This document shows positions 1 through 11,368 of a stretch of DNA of 64,000 nucleotides, one piece after another. The notes beneath the pieces are model-generated. The model was given only the letters and a program-made list of their open reading frames with translations. It was not told the origin of the DNA and ran no database searches. The stretch comes from Ambrosia x helenae (taxonomy: Eukaryota; Streptophyta; Magnoliopsida; Asterales; Asteraceae). The stretch covers positions 134,521,068 to 134,585,067 of the forward strand of contig CM061228.1 in the NCBI GenBank assembly GCA_030844895.1, read 5' to 3'. Position 1 is the first letter of the stretch, and each line of letters starts with the position of its first letter. The position numbers were made by a program, and so were the translations under genes.

Positions 1-232
1 TGGGAGGGAAATTAAATGTTTGAAATTTTGAAGCTAAACATGACACACAATTGTTATACCGTCATGCTTTATTAATTCTTGACATTTGATTGTTGACACG
101 TAAAAAAGCGTGTCATTATTTAACCATTTTTTTTAAGAGACGACAATTTTTTTAATGACACATGCTTTTGAGTGTCATGGATACGCGTGTGTCATTAAAT
201 GTGTGTCAAGATAGGTCATTTTTCTAGTAGTG
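1..232. mobile_element. CACTA (En/Spm-type) transposon, one terminus
   Basis: The segment ends in TTTTTCTAGTAGTG, the reverse complement of the CACTACTAGAAAAA terminus typical of plant CACTA transposons. Upstream lie many copies of short GTGTCA/TGACAC motifs in both orientations, as expected of CACTA subterminal repeats. The other end lies outside the window, so length, 3-bp target duplication and coding content cannot be checked. Confidence 0.7.
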
Positions 233-1254
233 GATTAATCTCCCTTCTCCGTGTCCAACTTTTCTAAACTTCAATTAACATTATATGTTTACTTTTCCGG
301 CCTTTTCAAATCTCACCCACTAAAAATAATATAATAATATAATTTGTACTACTAATATATAATAATATTAAAAGTGAAGGGAAAGGGAGCACACCCCTTA
401 TTTGAAGAAAAAGAAGGAGAAATGATGTGACGTTGATCTAAACAAAGTGAAAGGAGGGAAGCACATAATTGATAGTTAAAAAACAAGTTGAAACAACAAA
501 ATCAACCATGCACGTGGAAATGGTCAAAAGATGAAGGAACGTCCCTTTGATGATGAAAGGCAATGTTTCATTTCCATTTGCCAGTGTGGCAAGGCTTTGA
601 TGGCCCCTTCGGCCTTCACCCTCTCATAGTCTGATAGCACATGCTCTTGCAAAGTGTGTCGCTTAAAGAAGAGGGTAGCTATCATTTTAATAGATTCATT
701 ATTTGAAAAATAGATTTTTCTTGTGAAATTTATATTTTAATGACATTATTATTTATATTTATATGCTACAAAATATAAAAATATTTATCGAGATACATAT
801 TATAATAAACATTTACATTCTAAATATTTTAAAGATTAGTATGGTGATGATCATAAGTATGTTAGTTATTACAATTTAATATATTGTAGATTTTTAAACC
901 ATAAAACTATAATATAAAAAAAGTAAAAATATATATACATACAAATCTCAATGGGTATACCCGAAACCCGCAAGTATGCTCTATACCGGACAAATACCCG
1001 ACAGGTAATGAGATGAGTAAGAGATGAGATTTTATAACCGAGTATGGGTATCAGGGTATGGTATTAGCCATATCCGACCCATTGCCATCCCTACTCAAGA
1101 TGTCGTAAGTACCTAGAAATTCACCTTTTATATCTAACTTGGCTATTATAAAAGGCATCAAAGGGCCTGTGACTTAGTTGTATCAAAGTGTTGGGTAACA
1201 TTTTGTCTTTTTTATGTGATGAAAATTTTTTGGAAGGTGATTTTATTTAACTGT
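233..1254. other. AT-rich non-coding stretch
   Basis: No ORF, splice-bounded exon or RNA gene is visible. Around 948-1095 there is a MITE-like fragment ending in ATTGCCATCCCTA, with GGGTA/TACCC-rich sequence that resembles hAT-type non-autonomous elements. Its partner end is weak (TCTCAATGGGTA) and I could not define a target duplication. Confidence 0.4.
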
Positions 1255-1580
1255 GGGGCAAAGATCATCACACCACCCAACTTGGGCAGCCCTGACCCTC
1301 CACGAGCCCAAACTATCGTGCACAGCAGAGGATGCTGGTGACGTGGGGGCTGTTAGCAGCTTCCGCCCAGAAACCGTACCGCCTCCACACGAGTAAACTC
1401 GTTGGGGGTAACGACCGCATTAAAACCGGGTCAGATCAGATTCGAACATGCGTATCTAATGGCTTACATGTTTTCCTCTTCATTGCTTAATGTCCCTCAA
1501 ATGTCGCTCGTGAGGATCGAACCTTGGTCTCTCCAAAGGAGAGTCCAGTCGCTTACCAATTGAGCCACAAGTGAAGGACA
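1255..1580 (-). mobile_element. probable tRNA-derived SINE
   Basis: On the minus strand the head reads TGGCTCAATTGGTAAGCG (RNA polymerase III A box) and, about 45 bases on, AAGGTTCGATCC (B box). It is followed by about 250 bp of non-tRNA body. That layout is typical of a tRNA-derived SINE. The tail and target duplication are not clear, so the downstream limit is approximate. A degenerate tRNA gene with unrelated flanks is possible. Confidence 0.45.
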
Positions 1581-2084
1581 TTTCTCAAGTGGTGATGGTT
1601 TAATCACTTTGATAGATAAAAAATGATTAATTTAGTAATAGATTTAAAAAGTATTTGGGTTGGTGTTCTAAAAAAGACTGTTATAAAAGGCAGCTGGCTA
1701 GCGGGCTAGCATATAACTGATAAGAGTAAGCCCAACCCAGAATATGTTCGTACACGAGAAAGCATGGGCCATGCCGCCATGGTGCTTTTACATAAACCGT
1801 AAGATGAAACCATATGTGATGAAACTTTAAAAACAGAAGAAAAAAAAAAAAAAAAAACTATATGCACTTTTTTGTTCAAAAAGTTAATAATAATTCATTG
1901 GATATTGTAGTTTTTGTAATTATGAATTGGATCCAAAATCTATGTTGGCAAGAAAGTAATCGCCTCAAGCTGGACCACGTAGTAAACTAGTAGACAAAAT
2001 GGATTTTCTTTGCTATGTTCTCTAAGGGGTTAGATTCATCCGTTCAAATAAAAAAAATGGCTAGGTTCAATTATCCTATTTGAG
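1581..2084. other. non-coding, no recognisable element
   Basis: AT-rich sequence with an A tract near 1839-1857. I see no gene, RNA or bounded mobile element. Confidence 0.5.
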
Positions 2085-2607
2085 GTAAATTGTTATTTTT
2101 TTATGTTTATACCTGATTATAAAGCATGCCCTTTACGTTTAAAATTAACTGGTTATATACTTTATGTTTCAATATCTTGCATTGTTTGTCCTTTGAGGCT
2201 AGCCCGGTTAGATTTTAATGTTAATGTAATGGTAAATTAGTCTTTTTACTCTTTTAGTAAAAATTTATGTGACTAACTTAAAGTTTTGGATCAAAATGAA
2301 AATAAAAAGCTCTAAAGAAATAAACATCAGACCCTCTCAATTCTCCATCTCTATCCCCCTCCCCCTCCAAAGTTTGTACCACCCACCACCATCATCATCC
2401 AAAAACACCATAGAAACACCAAGGCAGACTCCTATTCTGTTGGCTGGATGTCGCCCCATCATCGTCGGTCGTTATCATTCACCTTTGACTACAACCACCA
2501 CCTTCGTCACTGATAACACCACCGTTGTCGTTGTTTCCCATGGTCGTCTCCCACAACATCGTCCTCCTCCTCCTCTCTCTACTGATTTCTCTCTATATCT
2601 TTATGTT

Positions 2608-2652
<45 letters not shown>
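2608..2652. repeat. (CT)n microsatellite, left half
   Basis: An uninterrupted CT run is broken at 2653 by an LTR and resumes at 5291. It is the target of that insertion. Confidence 0.9.
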
Positions 2653-2657
<5 letters not shown>

Positions 2658-3069
2658 CACCCCAACCGATGGCGGAATCATCGAGGTGCCACGTAGTGAC
2701 GATTGTTCAAAAGCTCATGGTACTAAAATGTAAATATTTGATTATTGAATATTGTTTTACAACATGTGAAATTAAATACAAGACAAAAATAAAGATAATT
2801 GATTTATTTAATCTAAGTCCAAGGTCCTATGTGAAGCGTCAAGCAGCTTATCCTGAAACATGCACGAAAATAATTTTGTCAACATATGATGTTGGTGAGT
2901 ACTACTTAGTTTTGTACATATAGTATAAGTTTGAAAAGGTAGTACAATTCATGTGTCTAGCATCACCAAGGCATTATGTAAACACGCAAGTAACCAAACA
3001 AGACAAGATCAAATGTAAAGTTGTACAATGAAATTGATAATGAGCACCTCAACACGTGTGAGTCTAAAA

Positions 3070-3225
3070 GAGCACCATAACATAAGTTATGTCTAAATGA
3101 GCACCGTAACATAAGTTACGTCTGTATGTAAAGAGCACCATAACATAAGTTATGTCTAAATGAGCACCGTAACATAAGTTACGTCTGTATGTAAAGAGCA
3201 CCATAACATAAGTTATGTCTAGATG
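3070..3225. repeat. 63-bp tandem repeat inside the solo LTR
   Basis: Units start at 3070, 3133 and 3196 (about 2.5 copies). Each holds two related half-units, CCATAACATAAGTTATG and CCGTAACATAAGTTACG. Each half-unit contains an inverted repeat, so it could pair with itself. Confidence 0.9.
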
Positions 3226-4933
3226 TATGATTTTGTATGTAAGCTACGTTCATGTTCAAACATAAGCACAAAGATAAACAAGACACGTATATGAATTGTA
3301 AATGAACAACAATGTATGTGTAAATGAGTATGAAAGTTTGTATACTTGTGCATGAATCACCCCAAAAGTTGTAAAAGCGAAAAAGGGGGTAAGTAATACT
3401 CACCTTAGCACGGTGGTAAGTCTTGGAATTGAATAAGTGTAAACCAACGTTTGTCGAGTATCACCCTATGTATCAGATAACAAATAAGTCTAAGTCTATC
3501 TAGTCTATAAGTACTTCCTAGGGCTTCGAATTGGGGATAAGTATTTATTTGATTAATAAATTAAACGTTCAATAAATAAGAGAAATTTGATAAATAAATA
3601 AACAAAAGTATTTTTTGTAAATTTTAAATCAAAGATGGTCACAATATAAAGTTTTAAGTGTGAAAATAATTTTCATAAAATTATTTTCTTATAAATAGAA
3701 TATTAAATCTATTTATTTCAATTTGTCAAAATGTAACTTTAATATCTAAAAATATTAAAATTAAAGAATTTTTAAATTAAAAATTGTATTTCTGTTTCAA
3801 ATGAATAGAAATAGTTTATGTAAAATTTTGGTACAAAAATATTGAAAAATGAATTTATTATGATTTATTTATGATTAAAACTAACAAAAATTAATTAAAA
3901 ATATAAAATGGCCGGTTTTTCTGGAATAAAAATAATTTCTGAAATGTTTAAGGATATACAAGTTTAGAATAATTTTTGTGAGATTTAATAAAATCGTTTA
4001 GATATTTTTATTGAATTTTATAATTATAAATGAATAAACTTGTAATATTTATAATATATATTAAATAAATTATTTTTGAAAAACTAAAAATTGGATAATG
4101 AACTTTATCATTTGAATGACACAAAATAAATTTTATAGAATTTATAAATCACATTTGGTATTTTAAATCTATTTTAAAAGATTGGAAGTTTAAATGTATA
4201 GATAAAAGGGGGTTTTAAAACTAAGAAAAGAAAAACATGCTGCTTATGGGATTTGAACCCTGGCCATAGGCCGGTTAAATGGTTTAACACTAAGGGGTAT
4301 CACCAACTCGTCTATAAGACAATTGGTGATATCAGTTGGTTTGTTTCGAATATAAGTGACGACCTTCAATGGTCATCTTCCCCAAAATGTGAGCAAGAAC
4401 CCTAGTTTTCTAAATTGGATTTAATACCCAATTATAACCCGATTATTTAGAGGTTTATTACTGAAGGAGGACCGATTAACATAAAGGAACAATGATTGTA
4501 ACCATACCAGGCTCGAAGGTCTTCAATTCGTAGGTCAACGAAAAGTCAAACGCGTATGATTCCGGCTTCACCACGAATTGTCTGAGGAAATTGGAAGTGG
4601 GGTTTTGATTTTCGGCACATATGGATTGTAAATCGGGGTTCAATTTATAATAAGCCTACGTTTTTAAGATTTAGAAAGTTTTGACCAAGGTTATTATGAA
4701 CGCGCCAATTATGCTCGAAATCAAGCTGAAACGCGGGTCTTAGGGGTTGATGTAATGCGTTAATTAGCTGGTCAAAAGGAAGCATTAAAGGGTGATTATC
4801 ATCCATGATTTCAGCCGTTGACTTCTTTTTCTTGGCTTGACCGTCGCGTGCAGCAGCAGAAGAAGGAAAGGAGGACAGCTAGATTGTTGTTTTAGGTATA
4901 AGAGTCTAGAGGTCTGGATAGTTATCACAAGTC

Positions 4934-5024
4934 CCTTCGTGGCCTAGTGGTGGTGTGCGTTTGTGTTGTGTTGTGAGCCGGCTACCTGCCCGGGTTTGAG
5001 TCCCGGCAGGAGCCCTTTTTTTCT
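4934..5024 (+). other. tRNA-like segment with A and B boxes and a T-run terminator
   Basis: TGGCCTAGTGGTGG resembles an RNA polymerase III A box and CCCGGGTTTGAGTCCCGG a B box in a T-arm-like hairpin. A T run follows at about 5018. The spacing is longer than in a standard tRNA and no acceptor stem closes cleanly, so I call it tRNA-derived rather than a tRNA gene. It sits inside the solo LTR. Confidence 0.4.
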
Positions 5025-5202
5025 TTTTTGTTTTAAAACAGGAAGGGAAAAGGAAGGATGGAGATGGGCCGGACTAATGGGCTGTTATGCTTGGGCTTGG
5101 GCCCTGAAATGGGTTTCAAGGGATGGGTTTATATGGTTTGGGTTTGTAGGTTAAATGGGTTAGGGTAATGGTTTATTAGGTCTAATGTTTAAAATCAACA
5201 CC

Positions 5203-5234
<32 letters not shown>

Positions 5235-5290
5235 CATTATTATTATTATTATTATATATAAAAATAAAAGGAAAAATGACGGATGTCACA

Positions 5291-5675
5291 CTCTCTCTCT
5301 CTCTCTCCTGATCGTTGTATCTCTTTCTTACTCTATATCTCATCAGACGATAATTCTAGGTTTTCTTCTGGATCTATAATTAAATAATAATTTTAGGGTT
5401 TCTTCCAATGGTTAATCTGTGACGAAAAAGGGAAGGCAGGGGGTGTGGGTGGGTCTTGAAGAACGATGGATATATGGGTGGAAGATGGTGAACGATAGAG
5501 ATGTTAGAAGGTACTGTCGCGATGTCTGAGGGTGGTGTTGGGGTGGTATGAGGGCTTAGGGAGAGGGAGTGAGGTAGGTTGTGCTGGTCTTGTGGTGGTG
5601 GTGGTGGTGGTGACAGTGGTCGGGTGGTTGAGAGAGAAAGAGATGGGAAGAAGTGTTTTTTGTTATATATATATA

Positions 5676-5706
<31 letters not shown>
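5291..5706. other. simple-sequence-rich spacer
   Basis: This holds the right half of the CT microsatellite, an AT-rich stretch, a GGT triplet run near 5590-5612 and TA runs to 5706. The proline- and serine-rich reading frame on the minus strand is low-complexity and I do not accept it as a gene. Confidence 0.6.
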
Positions 5707-6125
5707 GGTAAAGTATATGGAGGAAACCCTCCTTATTTGGTAAACTCTGGAAACTCTGACTTCCCAATATTTTTTTTTTTTTGAAAAAATAGGGTATGTA
5801 ATATACATTTTTTTAAGCATTTCGAGCTAAAAAAAAATCGAAAAAGCGCCGAACGGTTTTTTTTTTAAAAAATAAAAAACGTCTACTGTTTACATATAGT
5901 TAACACATTGTTAACACCTGTTATTAGCGCTTAACATGTGTTAGTCAAAATTTTATTTTATTTTTTTAAAAAAAATACTCGGCGCTTTTTTAATTTTTTT
6001 TGGCCCAAAATGCTTAAAATCATGTATATTACTTGCCCTATTTTTTTCAAAAAAAAAAAAATATATATTGGGAAGTCAGAGTTTCCAGAGTTTACCAAAT
6101 AAGGAGGGTTTTCTCTAGAACCATT

Positions 6126-6128
<3 letters not shown>
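5707..6128. mobile_element. foldback MITE with long inverted arms (Mutator-like?)
   Basis: The left arm contains CCTCCTTATTTGGTAAACTC and continues into ACTCTGACTTCCCAATAT. The right arm is its reverse complement. The middle also pairs in part (GCGCCGA against TCGGCGC). The element lies in TA repeats, so a target duplication cannot be distinguished. There is no coding capacity. Confidence 0.7.
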
Positions 6129-6184
<56 letters not shown>

Positions 6185-6511
6185 TTTGTTTTATTTATTA
6201 AGGCATTTTTAAATAAACTAGTAAAAAGACTAAATTACCCTCGAATGATCATATTTAACATGAAAAAACTAATTGGGTTAGGGACTTAGGGTTAAAAGAC
6301 TGCAAGATTTTGAAACATAAAGTACATAACTCATAAATTTTAAATATAAAGTGCATGCTTTGTAATCAGGTATTAACATAAAGGATAAAACTTGTAATTC
6401 AGTCTTGTCATTACTATTACGGTAGTAGTTCTTTGCCATAGCGCCAGCCACCAAGCATCCTAACACCCTTCACCTTTTAATTTGGCTAATCATCCTAACA
6501 CCCTTCTACCT
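6129..6511. other. TA microsatellite and right arm of the large inverted-repeat element
   Basis: A TA run (about 6129-6181) is followed by the right inverted arm of the element described at 2085. The direct repeat CATCCTAACACCCTTC occurs twice near 6455-6507. There is no gene. Confidence 0.6.
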
Positions 6512-6664
6512 TGTAGGACCGTTACGGATGATTTGGATACCACGGGTTTGGACACGAAACGAGTGCGGAATCCTCGGGTCGTGGTTTAAGCAATAATAAA
6601 CATCAAACTCACACATAAACGAGTTGTTCGGATATGATTTTCAATGATAAAGATTATATTAAAC

Positions 6665-8061
6665 TGTAACACCCCAACCGATGGCGGAATCATCGAGGTG
6701 TCACGTAGTGACGATTGTTCAAAAGCACATGGTACTAAAATGTAAATATTATTGAATAAACCAAAATTTGTCTTACATGGAAATGGAAAATACATTGTCT
6801 AAATGAATGTAAATATAGAAATGACTGAAATAAAATAAAGCGCTAAAAGTCTCTTGCTAAAGCATGAGATCAAACTGCACCTGAAACATGTACAAAAATA
6901 GGTTTGGTCAACATAAGAAATGTTGGTGAGCATTCCTAGTTTTGATATATATAGTAGTTTAAAAAGATATACAATTCAAGTGCATGCTACAGTGCAAATA
7001 TGTAAACTATGTATCATACAAATGAGCGAAATCAACCCTGTGACTGTATAATGTACTGTATGAACGGCGGTGTACTTATCCAATAAATGGATAAAAACTT
7101 AACACTGGCCACGGATTCTCCGATGAAAAAAGGGGGAGAATCAATCTAGGCGGGTTGTCAATCCAAATAGCGCTATCCAATGTTAAGGTCGGCTTGTACC
7201 ATGTTAATGATTTCACTAAGTACAAATGTAATCCACATGTATTGTCTAAGCATAAAGCACGTTGTAAGCAATGCACATAGTACTAGAATTGTATTGTGAA
7301 AATGTAAACTTGTATTTGAAATTGTAATAGTGTACATGTAACACCCCAAAAATGAATAAAAGCAAAAAGGGGATAGGAAATACTCACTTTCACCAAATGA
7401 CTAGATGACTAAGCGAGCGTGAAAATGCGAGCAATCCAAAGATTCAACAACGAAACTAGTCCAATTTAGAAGAAAAGAAACCGAATAGGAAAAATATCAA
7501 GCTTCCAATGCGCCAATTACAAGAGCTTATAATCAAAGCTTCAAATGTAGAAGTAATATACTCTAGAAGAAAGGTATGAGGGAGAGTTTAATCAAATTGA
7601 AACATCGATTTAGAGGTGCAAAGTGTAATGGGTCATAGGTGGGTTTTTATACTAGTTTTGAATTCAATTAGGCTTTAAAATTGGTCAACACAATAAAGTA
7701 AGGATTAAGATGAATTGACTATTTGACTAGGACTTTGACTTTGACTGTCTCAGCGGACCGCGAGGGCTAAAAAATATATTTTTTAATTTAATCAATTTTA
7801 AGTTCTAGACTTGTTTTCTTCTGTTTCTAAGTTGTTTTAGGACTGAAAATTAAGGGCTTTGAGTATCAAGGTCTGAAACATACGTGTTCGGGTGTAGATG
7901 TGAGTATAAAACGTGCATACTTTTACTTATAAAAATTATATGTTTTATTAAATTGTGAATTTTGGTCCTATTAAAATACGAGGGTTAAAAATGAAAATTT
8001 TGAAGTAGTTGAGGAACCAATTATGCACATTTATGAAAAGTGAAGGGTGTAGGTTGTCACA
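6665..8061 (-). repeat. 3' LTR of the 6.1-kb element
   Basis: It is 1397 bp, begins TGTAACACCCC on the plus strand and ends GGTTGTCACA. It keeps about 235 bp (roughly 7137-7350) that the partner LTR has lost. Confidence 0.9.
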
Positions 8062-8074
8062 GTCTCCCCTACTT
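8062..8074 (-). promoter_or_regulatory. polypurine tract
   Basis: On the minus strand AAGTAGGGGAGAC immediately precedes the 3' LTR. This is the expected plus-strand DNA primer of an LTR retrotransposon. The same tract precedes the 3' LTR of the element at 35143. Confidence 0.85.
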
Positions 8075-11000
8075 AAGAAAATTTCGTCCCGAAATTACTT
8101 TCAAGTGAAGGTTTCCATGAAACAAAAGACATTTGTAAAAAGGCAAGTAGATTTTAAGAAATGCATCAGTCATAATTTGACAAAGTTTGAAGTACTTGTT
8201 TAATACCCAACATAAGAGTTTGAAAATCTTTAAAGTTTGACCCAAGGTTAGAGAATTAAAAGTTTATAATGAGCAAGGTTTGGGAAAAGTATGTAACTGA
8301 TGAGGGCAGGGGCAGTGTTATAATAGCTTCCCTTATTTTAGAGAAGTTTCTGACCGAACTTTATTAAGGACATGCAACAGGATTTCGACTAACAAAGAGT
8401 GTAAGAGTATACAAAGTTTGTGTTTTTTTGTGTGGATGGTCCAGAGAAAGACTCTAGGAAGTCGAATTGAAGCTCATGTAAGAACATTCTTATCGAAAAT
8501 GCTAGCTATTAGTCAACGATCTAATAAAGAGATAGTAATGGGTAGGTTCTTGGTCAGACTCCTAGTCCGCTCCCGCAGTATCGCTCGTGCTTATATATAG
8601 GGTGTACCGCAGCTAACCCACCACACTACTGATACTTTGGACTCGTACTGATTGTCTACCAATAGCCTAAGTAGAATCACACACCACCCCCATGTACCTG
8701 TAAATCCATGATTGCGTTCCGGACCGTAATCATCGATTTACCTTACACTAGGGTGCTATGCTCTTCCATAACACTAACATAAGTAATACAAGAAACAATG
8801 CGTGCAACCAAAATGTGTTAAGTAGTAGATACTGCTCAAGTATAAGATGTGGTTAGAGGTTCTTCCCTTTTCAGGTTCACCTTTAACCGGTAAATTTTTG
8901 TTCACATCATTGGGCTCTAAACAACCATATTGATAAACTCTGAGGATTACACCGTTCCCCTTTGGTTAAAGGAATACTCTGAACCGAGTCGTACATAGGA
9001 ACTGGCTTAGATCTCATATGAGTTATCAACTAGTGTGTTCATTGACCATGAGGATGAACAAAATAATGTAAAGTATAACATGGTTTTGCTCACAAAAAAA
9101 AAAAAAAAAATATGCATACCAAATATGCGTTCATGTAAGTATATAAGTACAACATAAAATTTCGATTGAAAGAATAGCATAACGTAAATCGAGTAAATCG
9201 CACAATTTGCACAAAATGAAAGTAAACGAGTTAAATTAATGCTCAAAACTAGTGTTGTAAGAATAATTACTAATAACTAGTACGAGAATAGTTGCGAATA
9301 ACGCGTGAAAATAACTACCAACAAAAGAATAATACAAAAATAATAAGATAGTGTACGAACGTAACTATAAATAGAATAGTGTAAAAAAATAATAAAATTT
9401 ACTGTAAATGAAAGTGCGCAGAACAGACGTATAGTCTACTGGTATGAGGATAACTTTTTGGAAACCGAAGAATGTTTTAAGTTCAAAACAGGTTCACTTG
9501 AAAAGATTTCGTAGGTACACATTTTCATGTGTTTACGAGAAGTGGAGTTTGAAAAGTGTTATAAGGTATATTATTAGTTGCAAATTCCTCCCGAAAACAT
9601 ATATTGGATACGTTATATGAAAACATGCAGATTTACATTTGATTTGTAAAATATGCAATGCAAGTTTATAAAATGCAAGATGAAACCATTTCATGAAGTG
9701 TGTGTGTAAATCTAATGTGTTTCGAAAGACCAAGATTTAAAATGATGTGAAGGTTGTGAATGATCCCAGATGCCTTGACGAATTTTGGGAAATAAGATTT
9801 TCTGTATTTAAACATTTCTTTAACTTGTGGGTTAAAAAAGTCGGAAATTTTTAGTTGTTATGAAATATTGAGAAAATCGAAGTGTTTACCCGTTAAGACT
9901 GGGTAAACTTGAAACCTTTTAAATTTTCAAACTTTTACGAAATTTATACATTGAAAGATCATTTATTTGCAGGATCGTTAAGGCATCTCTTTGGGCTCAT
10001 AGCGGGCTATTTGTTTCAAGATACAAGGTGTATGAAAAGTGTGTTCTAATTTGGCGAATAGGCTTTGTGAAAAGACTTATAGAATAAGTTGTCAAATTAA
10101 TCATTTTAGAGAGTAGTGTACTAGTGCGTATCGTGTAGGTAGGCATTTATGTATGAGTTTAGTCTGACTAAGAAGTTCTAACTAATGGTAGTTGGCTATG
10201 GCTTAAGAGACTGGGTGCAGCAATATTAGTATTAGGTATATGAGGATATACTGTGACTTCGATCAAGTAAGTTTGTAAACATGAAGGTATAAAACAGGTT
10301 GAAATAATAAGTTTGGAAAAACCATGTTCATTTTTAATTGTATGATGACGCAACATTCCTAAAATCAGGATGTGATCAAAGTTAAACACAGAGTTTAAAA
10401 CTTAAGTCGTGGGTAAAAATGTTTTAACGCAAAACGAGTAATACCTTATAGTGTAAGAATCATGAGCATAAGTGAAATAGTGTAAGCTTTAATGCGATAA
10501 TATATCGAACAAAAGTTTTAGTAATAATGATAAGGATTCAAAATCGAATGAACAATGAATAATGGCATATGAAACATCAAGTGATTAAATGGAATCTTCA
10601 AATGATAAACAAACATAAATGCCAATGATATAAAACATTGTAATTGTTTCCATAAGAAACTTTGACCAACTCAAGTATTTGAAATTTCCTAGTGACTTGT
10701 GGGGGCGTACTTTAGCCTATAAGTGAATGCTCATCCCAAGAGTTCCCAGGTAGGTATACGGGTCCCTCGTCTGATTGGGATTTATACGAAATACCAGGCC
10801 TAGACCGAAAACTCAGGATACAGGCGCTCACCCTTTCAGATTGCACGTGCCCCATCGCTAGTGAATTCCAAAACTTTAGCGAGATTAAAAACGAGATGCA
10901 AAAATAGATCCTTGATATTTGGATTTCACTCCTAACTCAAAGATGTATTTCAAAATTGAAAACGATTGTGGAATGAAACCAATCACTAAGTTAAGGATAT

Positions 11001-11353
11001 CACTCCCAGCTTAGTGGTTAAGTTCCTTTTTGAAAGAAATATTCTTTGAGGTGTGGATGTCACTCCTATCTCAAAGATATATTCCTAAGATAAATAACAT
11101 ATAGAGGAGTGAAACTAATCACCAAGGTATGGATGTCACTCCTAACTTGGTGATATCGTTTCGTTTGTGAAATACGAGTATCTTCTTCGCGAAGCAAAAT
11201 ATCGAAAGAATAACGAAAAATAATCATAACGAAAATATCTTGAAAGAAAATAATAGGAAATAGAAGAAATATAAACGAGCGGACTTGTGAAAGTAAACTT
11301 AGTTATAGACTAGGCTAAAAGGCATTCTAATAACCTAATTCCCTATAACCATG

Positions 11354-11365
11354 GCTCTGATACCA
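11354..11365 (-). promoter_or_regulatory. primer-binding site, initiator Met-tRNA
   Basis: The minus strand reads TGGTATCAGAGC three bases inside the 5' LTR, complementary to the 3' end of plant initiator Met-tRNA. Confidence 0.9.
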
Positions 11366-11368
11366 ATC

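Larger units (their letters stand above)
2653..5290 (-). mobile_element. solo LTR, Ty3/Gypsy-like, inserted in a CT microsatellite
   Basis: The plus strand begins TGTAACACCCCAACCGATGG and ends GGATGTCACA, so on the minus strand the LTR runs TGTGACATCC...GGTGTTACA. Both sides carry CTCTC, which fits a 5-bp duplication but is ambiguous inside a CT run. The first ~80 bp, and later AAAAGCGAAAAAGGGGGTAAG near 3380, match the LTR of the complete element at 6665-12813, so they are related families. At about 2.6 kb it is nearly twice that LTR's length. It includes a 63-bp tandem repeat and a tRNA-like segment. Confidence 0.75.
2085..6408. mobile_element. DNA transposon with long inverted ends, carrying nested insertions
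   Basis: The sequence around 2085-2265 (ATACCTGATTATAAAGCATG, then ACTTTATGTTTCAA, then TTAGTCTTTTTACT) recurs as an imperfect reverse complement around 6195-6405. This gives terminal inverted repeats of about 190 bp. Removing the solo LTR and the foldback MITE nested inside leaves about 1.2 kb, with CT- and GGT-rich simple sequence and no intact ORF. Long inverted ends suit a Mutator-like or foldback element. Exact termini and target duplication were not resolved. Confidence 0.45.

Noticed and set aside
2269..2923. Two overlapping plus-strand frames rich in Pro, Ser, Thr and Leu
   Set aside because: They read through a CT microsatellite and into the solo LTR at 2653, with no domain or conserved pattern.
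4236..4330. Second tRNA-like segment (GGGATTTGAACCCTGG)
   Set aside because: Only a B-box-like word is clear; no A box at suitable spacing on the minus strand.
5380..5820. 146-residue minus-strand frame
   Set aside because: Low-complexity Ser/Pro/Tyr/Ile sequence made by GGT, TA and A/T runs, crossing the start of a foldback MITE.
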